A stretch of DNA of 64,000 nt from an uncultured Nitrospirota bacterium (GTDB lineage: Bacteria > Nitrospinota > Nitrospinia > CAJXCL01), in NCBI GenBank assembly GCA_913051775.1, contig CAJXCL010000007.1, positions 1 through 64,000 on the forward strand. The letters are read 5' to 3'. Below the pieces are notes generated by a model, which had not been told where the DNA came from, searched no databases, and saw only the letters and a program-made list of their open reading frames with translations. Each line of letters starts with the position of its first letter. Position 1 is the stretch's first letter. This document shows positions 32,853 to 42,804 of this stretch, in pieces. The translations under genes were made by a program, and so were the position numbers.

Positions 32853-34094
32853 TTACTTTAATCGAGAAAATTTTTTTGTTGTTGTAAGAGAAGAGATGAG
32901 GTAGGGGTTTAACATATCAAGAATTTTGCCTGCTAAATTGGTTTTGGACATCAAAGGGAGTTCCTCTTGTTTTCCACCTTTGGTTAAGATCACAGTTTTA
33001 TTGAAATCGCTTTGAAAACCGCTCTCTGAAATTCCAATTTCATTTGCAACGATTATATCCAGATTCTTCTTTTTGAGTTTTCCCTTTGCATTGCCGGCTA
33101 ATTGTTCTGTTTCGGCTGCAAAGCCAATTAGAATTTTATTCCCTTTTTTTTTGCCAATCTCAGCTAAAATATCAATGGTTTTTTTGAATTCAAGCACTAA
33201 TAGTTCTTTATCCTTTTTAATTTTTTGTTTTGAATATCGAACTGGTTGATAGTCTCCAACTGCTGCGGCCATAATAACAATATCTATCTTAGCCAGACAT
33301 TTAAAAACTTCTTCTTTCATTTCACGTGCTGTGACAACCGGGATAAATTTAATACCGGGTAAAGGTTCCTGTTTCGTGGGCCCGCTGATCAAAGTGACCT
33401 CTGCACCCCTCTTTAAGGCTTCGGTCGCCAAAGCAAAACCCATCTTACCGGAAGATGGGTTTGAAATAAACCTGACCGGATCCATTGGTTCCCTGGTTGG
33501 GCCAGCAGTCACGAGAACTTCTTTTCCATTTAGCTTTTCACGTGTTTTTAACTCGGTTTTAACGGCATCAACAATACTTTCAACCTCAGCCAAGCGTCCG
33601 GGGCCTTCATCACCACAAGCAAGTTCTCCTTTTTCAGGTCCGATTATTTTCACGCCCCGTTTTCTTAAACAAGAAATATTTTCCTGAACAACAGAACTCA
33701 GGTACATATTGGCATTCATGGCCGGGGCAATGATAATCGGTTTGATTACTGTCATCAAAAGACAGGAAAGGAGATCATCGGCAACACCATGAGCTGCCTT
33801 ACCGATTATGTTTGCTGTCGCAGGAGCAATTAACAGTAAATCCGATTTCTTGCTCAATTCTATATGCTCCATTGCCGAAGGGGACTGTGGATCAAAAAGA
33901 CCTGAATAGACATGTCTGCCTGTAAGGGATTCGAAAGTTAAAGGGGTAATAAATTGTTTGGCGCTTTCTGTCATCACTACAGTAACGGAGCAATCGTTTT
34001 TCCGTAATAGCCTGACAATTTCAGCTGCTTTATAAGCAGCGATTCCGCCTGTTACGCCCAACAAAACTTCTTTTTGTTTTTTTATACTTCTCAC
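32853..34094 (-). CDS. coaBC: Phosphopantothenoylcysteine decarboxylase/phosphopantothenate-cysteine ligase
   Basis: VLLGVTGGIAAYKAAEIVR, PAMNANMY, TAGPTREPMDPVRFISNPSSGKMG. Confidence 0.96.
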   Translation of the reverse strand: MRSIKKQKEVLLGVTGGIAAYKAAEIVRLLRKNDCSVTVVMTESAKQFITPLTFESLTGRHVYSGLFDPQSPSAMEHIELSKKSDLLLIAPATANIIGKAAHGVADDLLSCLLMTVIKPIIIAPAMNANMYLSSVVQENISCLRKRGVKIIGPEKGELACGDEGPGRLAEVESIVDAVKTELKTREKLNGKEVLVTAGPTREPMDPVRFISNPSSGKMGFALATEALKRGAEVTLISGPTKQEPLPGIKFIPVVTAREMKEEVFKCLAKIDIVIMAAAVGDYQPVRYSKQKIKKDKELLVLEFKKTIDILAEIGKKKGNKILIGFAAETEQLAGNAKGKLKKKNLDIIVANEIGISESGFQSDFNKTVILTKGGKQEELPLMSKTNLAGKILDMLNPYLISSLTTTKKFSRLK

Positions 34095-34699
34095 TTCGCT
34101 GATTCCTCAGAATTCATTATAAGATTATTCTTCCGGCACCTCGCTGCAGAAATTATTGAAAAAACCTGCTTCGCTGTTTCATCAATCTCATTATTTATAA
34201 TAACATAGTCATATTCCGTGTAGTGTTGGATCTCTTTTCCCGCTATTTTTATTCTCCTTTCAATAGCCTCCCCGGATTCGGCTCCTCGATGCACAAGCCG
34301 TTCTCTTAAGATATTGATTGAGGGAGGGAGAATAAAAATGTAAATACCATTGTTATGTCTTTTTCTAATGTTTCCGGCCCCATTTACTTCAATAATAAAG
34401 AGAAGGTCTTTACCCAACTTTTCAGCCTTTTCAATATTCTCAAATGAAGAACCATAGTAATTGCCATTATATTCATTCCATTCTACAAACTCGTTTGCGT
34501 CAATTTTTCTTTTAAACTCTTCCCCAGAAATAAAATAATAATCCTTTCCATCAATTTCACCTTCCCTCCGGGGGCGAGTTGTATGCGAAACGGAAGGGAT
34601 TAATCCATCAATTTCTTTAAGTATTTTTCCTGAAACCGTGGTTTTCCCTGTCCCGGATGGCGCTGATATCACAAATAACAGATTTTTTCTTTCTATCAT
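34091..34699 (-). CDS. gmk: Guanylate kinase
   Basis: FVISAPSGTGKTTV, SVSHTTRPRREGEIDGKDYYFI. Confidence 0.95.
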   Translation of the reverse strand: MIERKNLLFVISAPSGTGKTTVSGKILKEIDGLIPSVSHTTRPRREGEIDGKDYYFISGEEFKRKIDANEFVEWNEYNGNYYGSSFENIEKAEKLGKDLLFIIEVNGAGNIRKRHNNGIYIFILPPSINILRERLVHRGAESGEAIERRIKIAGKEIQHYTEYDYVIINNEIDETAKQVFSIISAARCRKNNLIMNSEESAK

Positions 34700-35067
34700 T
34701 TTACTAAAATCAGTTTTTTTATTCGTAATAGATCACCTCTCAGTATGCGCAAAAAATTACTTATAACAAATAAGCTGTCAGTATAACAAATCGGTAGAAC
34801 AACATAAAGCGGTAAGTTGCCGCAACCAAATAGGGCTGCCGCCTTTGAGAACAAACAAAAAATTTTCTCAAAAAAGAAGTTTTTACTGCGTAATAGTATA
34901 AAACTTTGGGTCAAAATATTTTATGTAAACAGTTGATCATTATTTCAAACCGGTCTCTTTTTTACAAAAATTTTTACTGACTCAGTAAAAAAATAATTAT
35001 TGTAGGAGGTGAGTTGGAATGACAAAGAACGTTGGAACAGAGGAAAGGAAAAAAGTAAGCAAAAACT

Positions 35068-36369
35068 TTATCTTCCAACACATATATATTGGAAGCCGAG
35101 ATCCTTCATTTTCCCCGGGTCGTAAATATTCCTTAAATCAATTATCAAAGGTGTTTTTAAAGATTTCTTCACCGTTTCGAAATCAGGGTTTCTGAACTGA
35201 TTCCACTCTGTAATAATCACCAGGGCGTCACAACCTATTATCGCTTTATACATGTTACTGCAATATTCAACTCTGTCTTTCAGAAACTTCTTTGCTTCTT
35301 CGCAACCTGCCGGGTCAAATACTTTAATTGAAGCGCCTTCTTTAACGAGACCGTATATTATATCAACGGAAGGCGCGTCCCTCATGTCGTTCGTATTCGG
35401 CTTAAAAGTCAGACCCCACACCGCTATGGTTTTATCCTTTACGTTCCCTATACCTTTTCTTATCTTCTCTAACATCAAGACTTTCTGCCTCTCGTTTACC
35501 CTAATAGTTGTCTCGACTAATTCAAACCTGTAATTGTTTTCATTTGAAACCTGGGCTAATGCAAGGGTATCTTTTGGAAAACAGGAGCCGCCAAATCCCG
35601 GACCGGGATGAAGAAATTTCGGGCCAATTCTATGGTCCAGTCCCATTCCTTTTGCCACCACATGGATATCCGCTCCAACCTTTTCGCAGAGGTTTGCCAT
35701 TTCATTTATAAAAGATATCTTGGTTGCGAGGAACGCGTTGGAAGCGTACTTAATCATTTCTGCTGACTCAACATTGGTGATGACAAAAGGGGCTTCAATA
35801 AGAAAAAGCGGTTTGTACAGGTCTTTAAGAATGGCAACTGCCTGAGGACTGTTCGTTCCCAGTACCACTCTGTTCGGTCTCATAAAGTCTTCCAGCGCGG
35901 AACCTTCTCTTAAGAATTCAGGATTTGAGACAACATCAAAACATTCTTTCTCTATCTGGTTTTTCTCGATGATTTCTGAAATGAGTTTTCCTGTACCAAC
36001 AGGGACAGTACTTTTGGTCACAATAACCTTATAATCATCCATGTTTTTAGCAATGACTCTGGCTACTTCCTCAATGTAAGTTAAGTCAGCGCTTCCATCG
36101 TCTTTTGATGGAGTACCCACAGCAATAAAAACGACTAAAGAGCCCTTAATGCATTCAGAAAGATTAGTGGTGAAATGGAGTCTTTCTTCCTTAGTGTTTT
36201 TCCTGACAAGTTCTTCTAATCCCGGCTCATAAATAGGGATTTCACCTTTGTTTAACGAATCAATTTTCTCTTTATCTTTATCACAACAAGTTACGTTTAG
36301 GCCGAACTCGGCAAAACACGCGCCGGTAACCAGCCCCACATAACCCACTCCAATGACAGAAATATTCAT
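35068..36369 (-). CDS. ugd: UDP-glucose 6-dehydrogenase
   Basis: MNISVIGVGYVGLVTGACFAEFG, GPGFGGSCFPKDTLAL; internal start at 36369. Confidence 0.93.
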   Translation of the reverse strand: MNISVIGVGYVGLVTGACFAEFGLNVTCCDKDKEKIDSLNKGEIPIYEPGLEELVRKNTKEERLHFTTNLSECIKGSLVVFIAVGTPSKDDGSADLTYIEEVARVIAKNMDDYKVIVTKSTVPVGTGKLISEIIEKNQIEKECFDVVSNPEFLREGSALEDFMRPNRVVLGTNSPQAVAILKDLYKPLFLIEAPFVITNVESAEMIKYASNAFLATKISFINEMANLCEKVGADIHVVAKGMGLDHRIGPKFLHPGPGFGGSCFPKDTLALAQVSNENNYRFELVETTIRVNERQKVLMLEKIRKGIGNVKDKTIAVWGLTFKPNTNDMRDAPSVDIIYGLVKEGASIKVFDPAGCEEAKKFLKDRVEYCSNMYKAIIGCDALVIITEWNQFRNPDFETVKKSLKTPLIIDLRNIYDPGKMKDLGFQYICVGR

Positions 36370-36731
36370 TAAGACCTCTTGACTTCGGATAAACTTAAAA
36401 TAAGGTATTATACGTGCAGGCTGCGATTTGTCAATTATTAAGAAGAACAAGGTGAAACACATCTTGTGTTATAATTCATAAATGATCACAGATCATTACG
36501 GATTTTTAGATATTGTTTTGAGACAGAACGATAATAGGACGGGCAAAATTATTTTGTAATTTAGTTTGAAATGACTAAAATTGCTTCGCCCTTAAAAGGC
36601 TTTCTAGGAAGAGTAATACACTCTGTATCCCCACGTGTTAGAGGGAACTTAATTGAAGCAAGTGTTATTTACAGATAATAGGTTTTTTTGACGAGATAGC
36701 AGGTTAAACCCCGTTATAAGTGACCTCGCGC

Positions 36732-37544
36732 CTAAGTTGTTTTCGTATCAAACTTATCCCTGAGGCCGTCTCCTAAAAGATTAAGGCCGAGGACCACAAT
36801 CATAATAGCCAGTCCAGGAAATGTCGTCATATGAGGGGCGATTAGCAAAAATTTTCTTCCTTCGCTCAGCATCATACCCCAGCTTGTCTCCGGCGGCTGA
36901 ATGCCTAAACCTAAAAAACTTAATCCCGCCTCTGCTACAATAGCTCCTGCCATTCCAAATGTTGAGTGAACAATTATAGGTGTCATTAAATTCGGTAAGA
37001 GGTGTTTCAAAATTATCCTTAGATCACTGATCCCGCAGGCAACGGCTGCCTGTATATAATCCAAGTTTTTTAATGAGAGAATCTGACCTCTTACTAACCG
37101 GGCAAAGCTGACCCAGCCCATTATGCAAAGGGCAAAGATTACATTATCTAACCCGGGACCGAGTATAGCGATTAAAGTGATAGCCATCAGTAAACCGGGA
37201 AAAGCTAAAAAAATGTCGCAAGTTTGCATTAATATCCGGTCAATTCTACCGCCATAATAACCTGCGACCGACCCTATAAGAGTTCCGATAATGCCGGAGA
37301 TAAAAATTGTTAAAAAACCAACTTTCAAAGAAACCCGGGAACCGTAGATGATTCTGCTAAGAATATCCCTGCCAAGGCTGTCCTGCCCTAAAAGGTGAGA
37401 AAGACCCGGTTCCTGAAGCCGTTCATAAAGATTTTGGTCAGCAGGATTGTACGGTGAAATGAGAGACGCGAAACTTGATAACAGGAATAATGTAATAACT
37501 ATTGTAATTCCGATGATTATAAAAATGTTTTTAGTTTTCGGCAT
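36732..37544 (-). CDS. Peptide/nickel-type ABC transporter permease, DppC-like
   Basis: SLISPYNPADQNLYERLQEPGLSHLLGQDSLGRDILSRIIYGSRVSL; permease TM pattern. Confidence 0.88.
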   Translation of the reverse strand: MPKTKNIFIIIGITIVITLFLLSSFASLISPYNPADQNLYERLQEPGLSHLLGQDSLGRDILSRIIYGSRVSLKVGFLTIFISGIIGTLIGSVAGYYGGRIDRILMQTCDIFLAFPGLLMAITLIAILGPGLDNVIFALCIMGWVSFARLVRGQILSLKNLDYIQAAVACGISDLRIILKHLLPNLMTPIIVHSTFGMAGAIVAEAGLSFLGLGIQPPETSWGMMLSEGRKFLLIAPHMTTFPGLAIMIVVLGLNLLGDGLRDKFDTKTT

Positions 37545-37603
37545 TGTAAAAATCCAAAATATTAGGCAAAAAGGCGCTAAGGCACAAATTAAATGATTAT
37601 GTT

Positions 37604-38524
37604 TTATTCATATTTTATTCGCGGATCAATCCATGCATACACCAAATCGGTTAACAGGTTAATGAAAACGTATCCTAATGCAATTGCCATCACACATACC
37701 TGTACTAAAGGATAATCTCTTGAAACAATTGCCTGGATAGTCAGCCTGCCGATTCCCGGCCATGAGAAAATGGTTTCAGTAATAATTGAACCGGCAAGCA
37801 GGGATCCAAATTGCAACCCTAAGATAGTGACCACTGGAAGAAGGGCATTTCTCAAGGCGTGTTTGAATAAAATGATTGGTTCAGGTAATCCTTTTGCCCT
37901 TGCTGTTTTTATATATTCTTCTTTCAAAGTGTCAAGCAGGCTGGAACGGATCATACGGGTTAATATAGCGGCCATTGAAGAGCCAAGAGTAATTGCGGGA
38001 AGTATAAGATTAAAAATATCTCCCCTCCCTGAAACCGGCAACCAGCCCAAATTAATTGAAAAGACAATGATTAGAAGCGGGCCAAGCCAGAAATTCGGCA
38101 TGGAAACACCAAACAGGGCCAGAAACAAAGACCCCTGGTCGATGTAAGAATATTGTCTTACCGCCGAAAAAATTCCAAGCGGAACGGATATAATTAAGGC
38201 AACTGCAAGGGCTCCTAATGATAATTCAATAGTGGCTGGTAGCCTTATCATAATGAGCTCAAAGGCCGGCTGACGAAAATAGAATGACGTTCCCAAATCT
38301 CCCTGAATAAGGTTTGATAGGAATCTAAAATATTGTGTGAATACGGGAAGGTCTAACCCTAAATCGGCCCGGAGTTTTGCTTTATCGGTTTGCGAGGCTG
38401 TCTCGCCTAACATTATTTCCACCGGGTCGCCGGGAATAAAATGAATGACAAGGAAAACCAACGTTACAACCCCAAAAACAGTGGGAATGGTCAGAAACAG
38501 CCGTTTAATAATGTAGTTATTCAT
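37604..38524 (-). CDS. Peptide/nickel-type ABC transporter permease, DppB-like
   Basis: MNNYIIKRLFLTIPTVFGVVTLVFLVIHFIPGDPVEIMLG; EEYIKTARAKGLPEPIILFKHALRNALLPV. Confidence 0.9.
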   Translation of the reverse strand: MNNYIIKRLFLTIPTVFGVVTLVFLVIHFIPGDPVEIMLGETASQTDKAKLRADLGLDLPVFTQYFRFLSNLIQGDLGTSFYFRQPAFELIMIRLPATIELSLGALAVALIISVPLGIFSAVRQYSYIDQGSLFLALFGVSMPNFWLGPLLIIVFSINLGWLPVSGRGDIFNLILPAITLGSSMAAILTRMIRSSLLDTLKEEYIKTARAKGLPEPIILFKHALRNALLPVVTILGLQFGSLLAGSIITETIFSWPGIGRLTIQAIVSRDYPLVQVCVMAIALGYVFINLLTDLVYAWIDPRIKYE

Positions 38525-38602
38525 AATTCACAGCCTTATGCGCAGGAATAAGTTTATTAAAAGGAGGGCGGACCTTACCATTACCGATTATCGATTTTTA
38601 AT

Positions 38603-39439
38603 TTACCGGTTCAACAAAACAGGAATAGTCGATTTTCTAATTACATAGGCTGTAGTTCCTCCAAGGATTAGCTCATGAATACGGCCGTGGCCAAAAGTTC
38701 CCATAACGATCAAATCCACATTATTGTTTTCAGCATACTTTAGAATCTCTTTAGCAGATTCCCCTTTAATCCACTCAATATGCGCGTCCAACTGATAGGG
38801 AGCAATAAATTCCTCTGTTTCAGTTAATATTTTCCTGCCTTTCTCTTCATTATTTACAACTATGATTACATTGAGTTTGAGTTTCATTGAATAAACTAAT
38901 TCGCACGCCAGTTTCAATGCCTTATTTGACTCACTGCTTCCATCGCAGGCATGAAGGACTGTATTAAAAGGGTGAAATGCCATTGATGTAACGAGAACCG
39001 GGCGGGGTGATTTACGCACAACAGACTCGGTTGTAGAACCAAGCAGACCCGACGACCACTGCGCATGCTCTCCTCTTTGTGCCATAACTATAAGATCAAC
39101 TTTTTTCGCCTCTTCTGCTATTATATTTGGGATTATACCTGATAATCTTTTTATTTTAGGCTGTATAGACTTTTCTTCACATAATTTTTTAAAGTCATTG
39201 AGAATTATATTTCCTCTTTCTTCAAGGATCTCCTGGATTTTTCGAACATAGTTCTGGTAAGGAGTAAACCCAAGAGCTCCGGATATATCACCTAAAAAGG
39301 GCCCTTCTAGGGCTCTTATATCTAATATATTTAGTCCTGAAATTTCAGCCTCAAATTCTGAAGCGAGGTAAAGTCCGTATTCCAGCGCTATTTTGCCGTT
39401 TGGCGATCCATCAGTTGGTACAAGGATGCTTTTTATCAT
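38603..39439 (-). CDS. Tandem-domain universal stress protein
   Basis: Two UspA units, each ending in the nucleotide motif (GLLGSTTESVVRKSPRPVLV and ELILGGTTAYVIRKSTIPVLL). Confidence 0.9.
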   Translation of the reverse strand: MIKSILVPTDGSPNGKIALEYGLYLASEFEAEISGLNILDIRALEGPFLGDISGALGFTPYQNYVRKIQEILEERGNIILNDFKKLCEEKSIQPKIKRLSGIIPNIIAEEAKKVDLIVMAQRGEHAQWSSGLLGSTTESVVRKSPRPVLVTSMAFHPFNTVLHACDGSSESNKALKLACELVYSMKLKLNVIIVVNNEEKGRKILTETEEFIAPYQLDAHIEWIKGESAKEILKYAENNNVDLIVMGTFGHGRIHELILGGTTAYVIRKSTIPVLLNR

Positions 39440-39457
39440 TGAGATTATTTCTCCATT

Positions 39458-40306
39458 TTAATATTTTTTAATTAATCTTTTTAAGACCTTTAGGTTTTCA
39501 ACATCTTCCTTTAAATCGGGACCTTTTGGTGTTTCCAATATTTTTGGTATATTAGCAAATCTCCTGTCATTAACGAGAAATTCAAACGGTTTCAGACCCA
39601 AATAACCTTTCCCTATATGCTCATGGCGGTCTACTCGCGAACCAAGTTCTTTCTTGGAATCGTTTATATGAAAAACCTTCAGGTTTCCAAGTCCAATAAG
39701 TTTATTAAAAATTTCAAAAGTTTTTTTGTATCCCTTTTGTGTAGTAATATCGTATCCTGCGGCAAATATGTGGCAGGTATCCACACATACTCCGATAGAT
39801 TTTTTTTGCCGTACCATTTTAATTATGTCCGCAAGGTGTTCGAACTTGTAGCCTAAAGTCGTGCCCTGACCCGCTGTTGTTTCGAGCAGTAACGATACTT
39901 TAAAACCTTTTCCCCTTTTTAACAAGACGTTTATTGATTGAGCGATTTTTTTTAGTCCTGCTTTTTCACCGGAACCCACATGCGCTCCCGGATGAAATAC
40001 GAGATAGGGGATTCTTAATTTTTCACACCGCTCCATTTCATTAAAAAACGATTCTATTGATTTTCGGTGTAAGATAGGATCAGGCGAGGCCAAGTTGATA
40101 AGGTAACTATCGTGGGCAATTACTGGAAAAATATGAACTTTACCGGAAAAACTGTGAAACCTATGAAGGTCTTGATCTGTAATTTCCTTTGCTTTCCACT
40201 GGTTGCTGTTTTTGGTAAATATCTGGATGGTGCGGCAGTTTATTTTTTCCCCTCGCTCAAGGGCTTTGTCTAAACCACCTGAAATAGACATGTGGGCGCC
40301 AAACAT
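39458..40306 (-). CDS. nfo: Deoxyribonuclease IV (endonuclease IV)
   Basis: MFGAHMSISGGLDKALERG, FHPGAHVGSGEKAGL, CVDTCHIFAAGYD, HINDSKKELGSRVDRHEHIGKG. Confidence 0.94.
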   Translation of the reverse strand: MFGAHMSISGGLDKALERGEKINCRTIQIFTKNSNQWKAKEITDQDLHRFHSFSGKVHIFPVIAHDSYLINLASPDPILHRKSIESFFNEMERCEKLRIPYLVFHPGAHVGSGEKAGLKKIAQSINVLLKRGKGFKVSLLLETTAGQGTTLGYKFEHLADIIKMVRQKKSIGVCVDTCHIFAAGYDITTQKGYKKTFEIFNKLIGLGNLKVFHINDSKKELGSRVDRHEHIGKGYLGLKPFEFLVNDRRFANIPKILETPKGPDLKEDVENLKVLKRLIKKY

Positions 40307-40630
40307 AAAAGGAAGCTTTCAGTTGTCAGCTATCAGCGGCCAGAAAAAAGGTTAAAGTCAGAAGTATTTGATCAGTAACAAATTGTCGTTCACAGTATAA
40401 CCCACAATGAGAATTTAATCAAAAATTATTGTTGTACAATGGACACTTTAAAAAGATGCAATCGTTTGATATTCGGATTTAGTTTTGATAAATTAAATGA
40501 CTATTTTTTTCATTGCAGAAACCGCTAAGTTAGCAGGGAAGAAATTATTTTTTCTGTGATCTCAGCGCCCTCTGCGGTAAATTCATTTTTTATTACAACT
40601 TCGCAATACTGTGAAATTCCGTAGCTTACT

Positions 40631-41188
40631 ATGTCAATAAAATCAGATCGCTGGATTAAAGAAATGGCGAATAAAAAAAAAATAATTGAACCTTTTGAGG
40701 AAAATCAGGTTAGAAAAGGTATTATCTCTTTCGGTCTTTCTTCTTATGGTTATGATATTCGCATTGGTAATGAATTTAAAATCCCAAATACAACGGATTC
40801 TTCTTTAATTGACCCGAAAAATTTCGACGCATCGTCATTTAGCAGTATTAAGGTTGACCACTGTGTAATACCGGCCCGCTCTTATGTGCTGGGGAAAAGT
40901 GTTGAGTATCTCAGGCTTCCCCGAAATATACTTACCCTTTGTTTTGGTAAATCAACCTATGCCCGCTGTGGAGTCATAGTAAATATCACACCCCTTGAAC
41001 CTGAATGGGATGGATATATTACCATGGCCATATGCAATACATCAGGAAGACCAGTAAAACTTTATTCCAAAGAAGGGATCGCGCAGATTATTTTTTTAGA
41101 TAGTGATGATATCTGCCTGACCTCCTATGCCGACAAAAAGGGCAAGTACCAGGCTCAGAAAAAACTTACCGTTTCTAAAATCGATTAA
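40631..41188 (+). CDS. dcd: dCTP deaminase
   Basis: SSYGYDIRIGNEFKI, FGKSTYARCGVIVNITPLEPEWDGYITMAICNTS. Confidence 0.94.
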   Translation: MSIKSDRWIKEMANKKKIIEPFEENQVRKGIISFGLSSYGYDIRIGNEFKIPNTTDSSLIDPKNFDASSFSSIKVDHCVIPARSYVLGKSVEYLRLPRNILTLCFGKSTYARCGVIVNITPLEPEWDGYITMAICNTSGRPVKLYSKEGIAQIIFLDSDDICLTSYADKKGKYQAQKKLTVSKID

Positions 41189-41480
41189 ATCCACACGCTG
41201 CTCGTTAATCACGATGAACATAGCGCAACTGGCCACAACCAAAACTTAGTATAAAATAAAGGGGAAATGGGAAAAATAAATAATTTTCCCTTTTTGTCAA
41301 TATTCTCTTTTTCCCTTAACAACAATTTTTTTAAAACCCTTTTAAAAACATTAGACTGGATAACAAGATTGACAAGATACATAGCTCCTGTTAATCCTGT
41401 CAAAATATTTTTTTTTGGATGCGAAGTCGCTGGATAATGTAGCTCTGTGGCTAAAAAATTAGGCATATTATGGCTAAAAA

Positions 41481-42551
41481 ATGAAAAAAAAAGTAGTGGT
41501 TGCAATGAGCGGGGGCGTGGATAGCTCCACTGCCGCCGCTTTATTAATTAAGGAAGGGTATGAGGTTATTGGCATTGCCATGAAATTTTGGAATGACGAA
41601 TACTATAATACCCAAAAAGGAGGAACCTGCTGTTCCATGGATGATGTGTCCGACGCAAGACGGGTTGCGGACAAGCTAGGGATACCCTTTTATGTTATAA
41701 ATTTGAAAGAGGAATTCAGAAATTCGGTCATTAATTATTTTGTCGATGAATACCTTATTGGTAAAACTCCAAATCCATGCATCCCCTGTAATAAGGTTCT
41801 GAAGTTTGATGTTTTGGCAAAACGGGCGGAACAGTTGGGAGCTGATTACATCGCTACTGGCCATTATGCTCAGAAGGTGAGATATCAAAATGGCAAATAT
41901 CTTTTAAAAAGAGGAAAGGATGCTGAAAAAGATCAGAGTTACTTTTTGTTTAACCTAACACAGAAGCAGCTTCAAAGAGTTCTTTTCCCCCTGGGTAATT
42001 ATTTAAAAGAAGAGGTAAGAAACCATGCCCGCACCATAAACTTAAATGTTGCGGAAAAAAACGAGAGCCAGGAAATTTGCTTTATACCGGACAACAACTA
42101 CCCTGCTTTTATTTTGAAAGAAAAAGGTGCCCAGTTTGTCAAGAAAGGAAAGATAGTTAATACTGCAGGGAAAGTTTTAGGTGATCACAATGGTATTCCA
42201 TTTTATACCATTGGACAGCGAAAGGGTTTAAAAATCAGTTCTCCGACCCCCCTTTATGTAAAACAAATTGACGCAGCCAGGAACCTTTTAATCGTAGGAG
42301 AGAAAGAAGAAGTTAAATCAAGAAAGTTCAGGATTCAAAATGTTAACTGGTTCGAACTACCCGATAAGAAAAAAATTCATGAATTGGTGCAGATCAGGTA
42401 TCGCCATAAACCTGTTCTTGCTACAGTTTTTCTTGACAATCTCAAAGAAGCTGAGATCGAGTTCGATGAGGCTCAGCAAGCCATAACACCTGGCCAAGCC
42501 GCCGTTATATACCATAATGACACTGTTTTGGGGGGAGGGTGGATAGTTTAA
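41481..42551 (+). CDS. mnmA: tRNA-specific 2-thiouridylase MnmA
   Basis: VVVAMSGGVDSSTAAALL, NPCIPCNKVLKFD, ATGHYA, ESQEICFIPDNNY. Confidence 0.95.
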   Translation: MKKKVVVAMSGGVDSSTAAALLIKEGYEVIGIAMKFWNDEYYNTQKGGTCCSMDDVSDARRVADKLGIPFYVINLKEEFRNSVINYFVDEYLIGKTPNPCIPCNKVLKFDVLAKRAEQLGADYIATGHYAQKVRYQNGKYLLKRGKDAEKDQSYFLFNLTQKQLQRVLFPLGNYLKEEVRNHARTINLNVAEKNESQEICFIPDNNYPAFILKEKGAQFVKKGKIVNTAGKVLGDHNGIPFYTIGQRKGLKISSPTPLYVKQIDAARNLLIVGEKEEVKSRKFRIQNVNWFELPDKKKIHELVQIRYRHKPVLATVFLDNLKEAEIEFDEAQQAITPGQAAVIYHNDTVLGGGWIV

Positions 42552-42622
42552 TTTTAGACTGCTGATTTTGGATTGCAGATTTGATTTTACTTTAGATTTT
42601 GGTTGTGATCGGAGAGTATTTT

Positions 42623-42781
42623 CTAAAGAACAGTACTTGCGAGAGCACTTGCAGTTTTTTTAACAGCGGCTTCAGTCATTCCCCAGGACTTTAAAGTTTT
42701 CAGATGTTTTGCAGTGATTTTCGCTCCATACTTCAGCAAAACAAGGCCAATGAAATCTTTAGCGTCTCCGGTAAGCACCAT
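42623..42781 (-). CDS. Small protein, 52 aa, downstream of GGDEF response regulator
   Basis: MVLTGDAKDFIGLVLLKYGAKITAKHLKTLKSWGMTEAAVKKTASALASTVL*; AAAGGTAAG upstream; 23-nt gap after gene 42805..43758; below track cutoff. Confidence 0.45.
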   Translation of the reverse strand: MVLTGDAKDFIGLVLLKYGAKITAKHLKTLKSWGMTEAAVKKTASALASTVL

Positions 42782-42804
42782 ACTTACCTTTAAGTTTTTT
42801 CAAT

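Noticed and set aside
36732-38524. Novel transporter because dppB/dppC lack adjacent substrate-binding and ATPase genes
   Set aside because: Ordinary DppBC-type permeases; partners may be encoded elsewhere in the genome.
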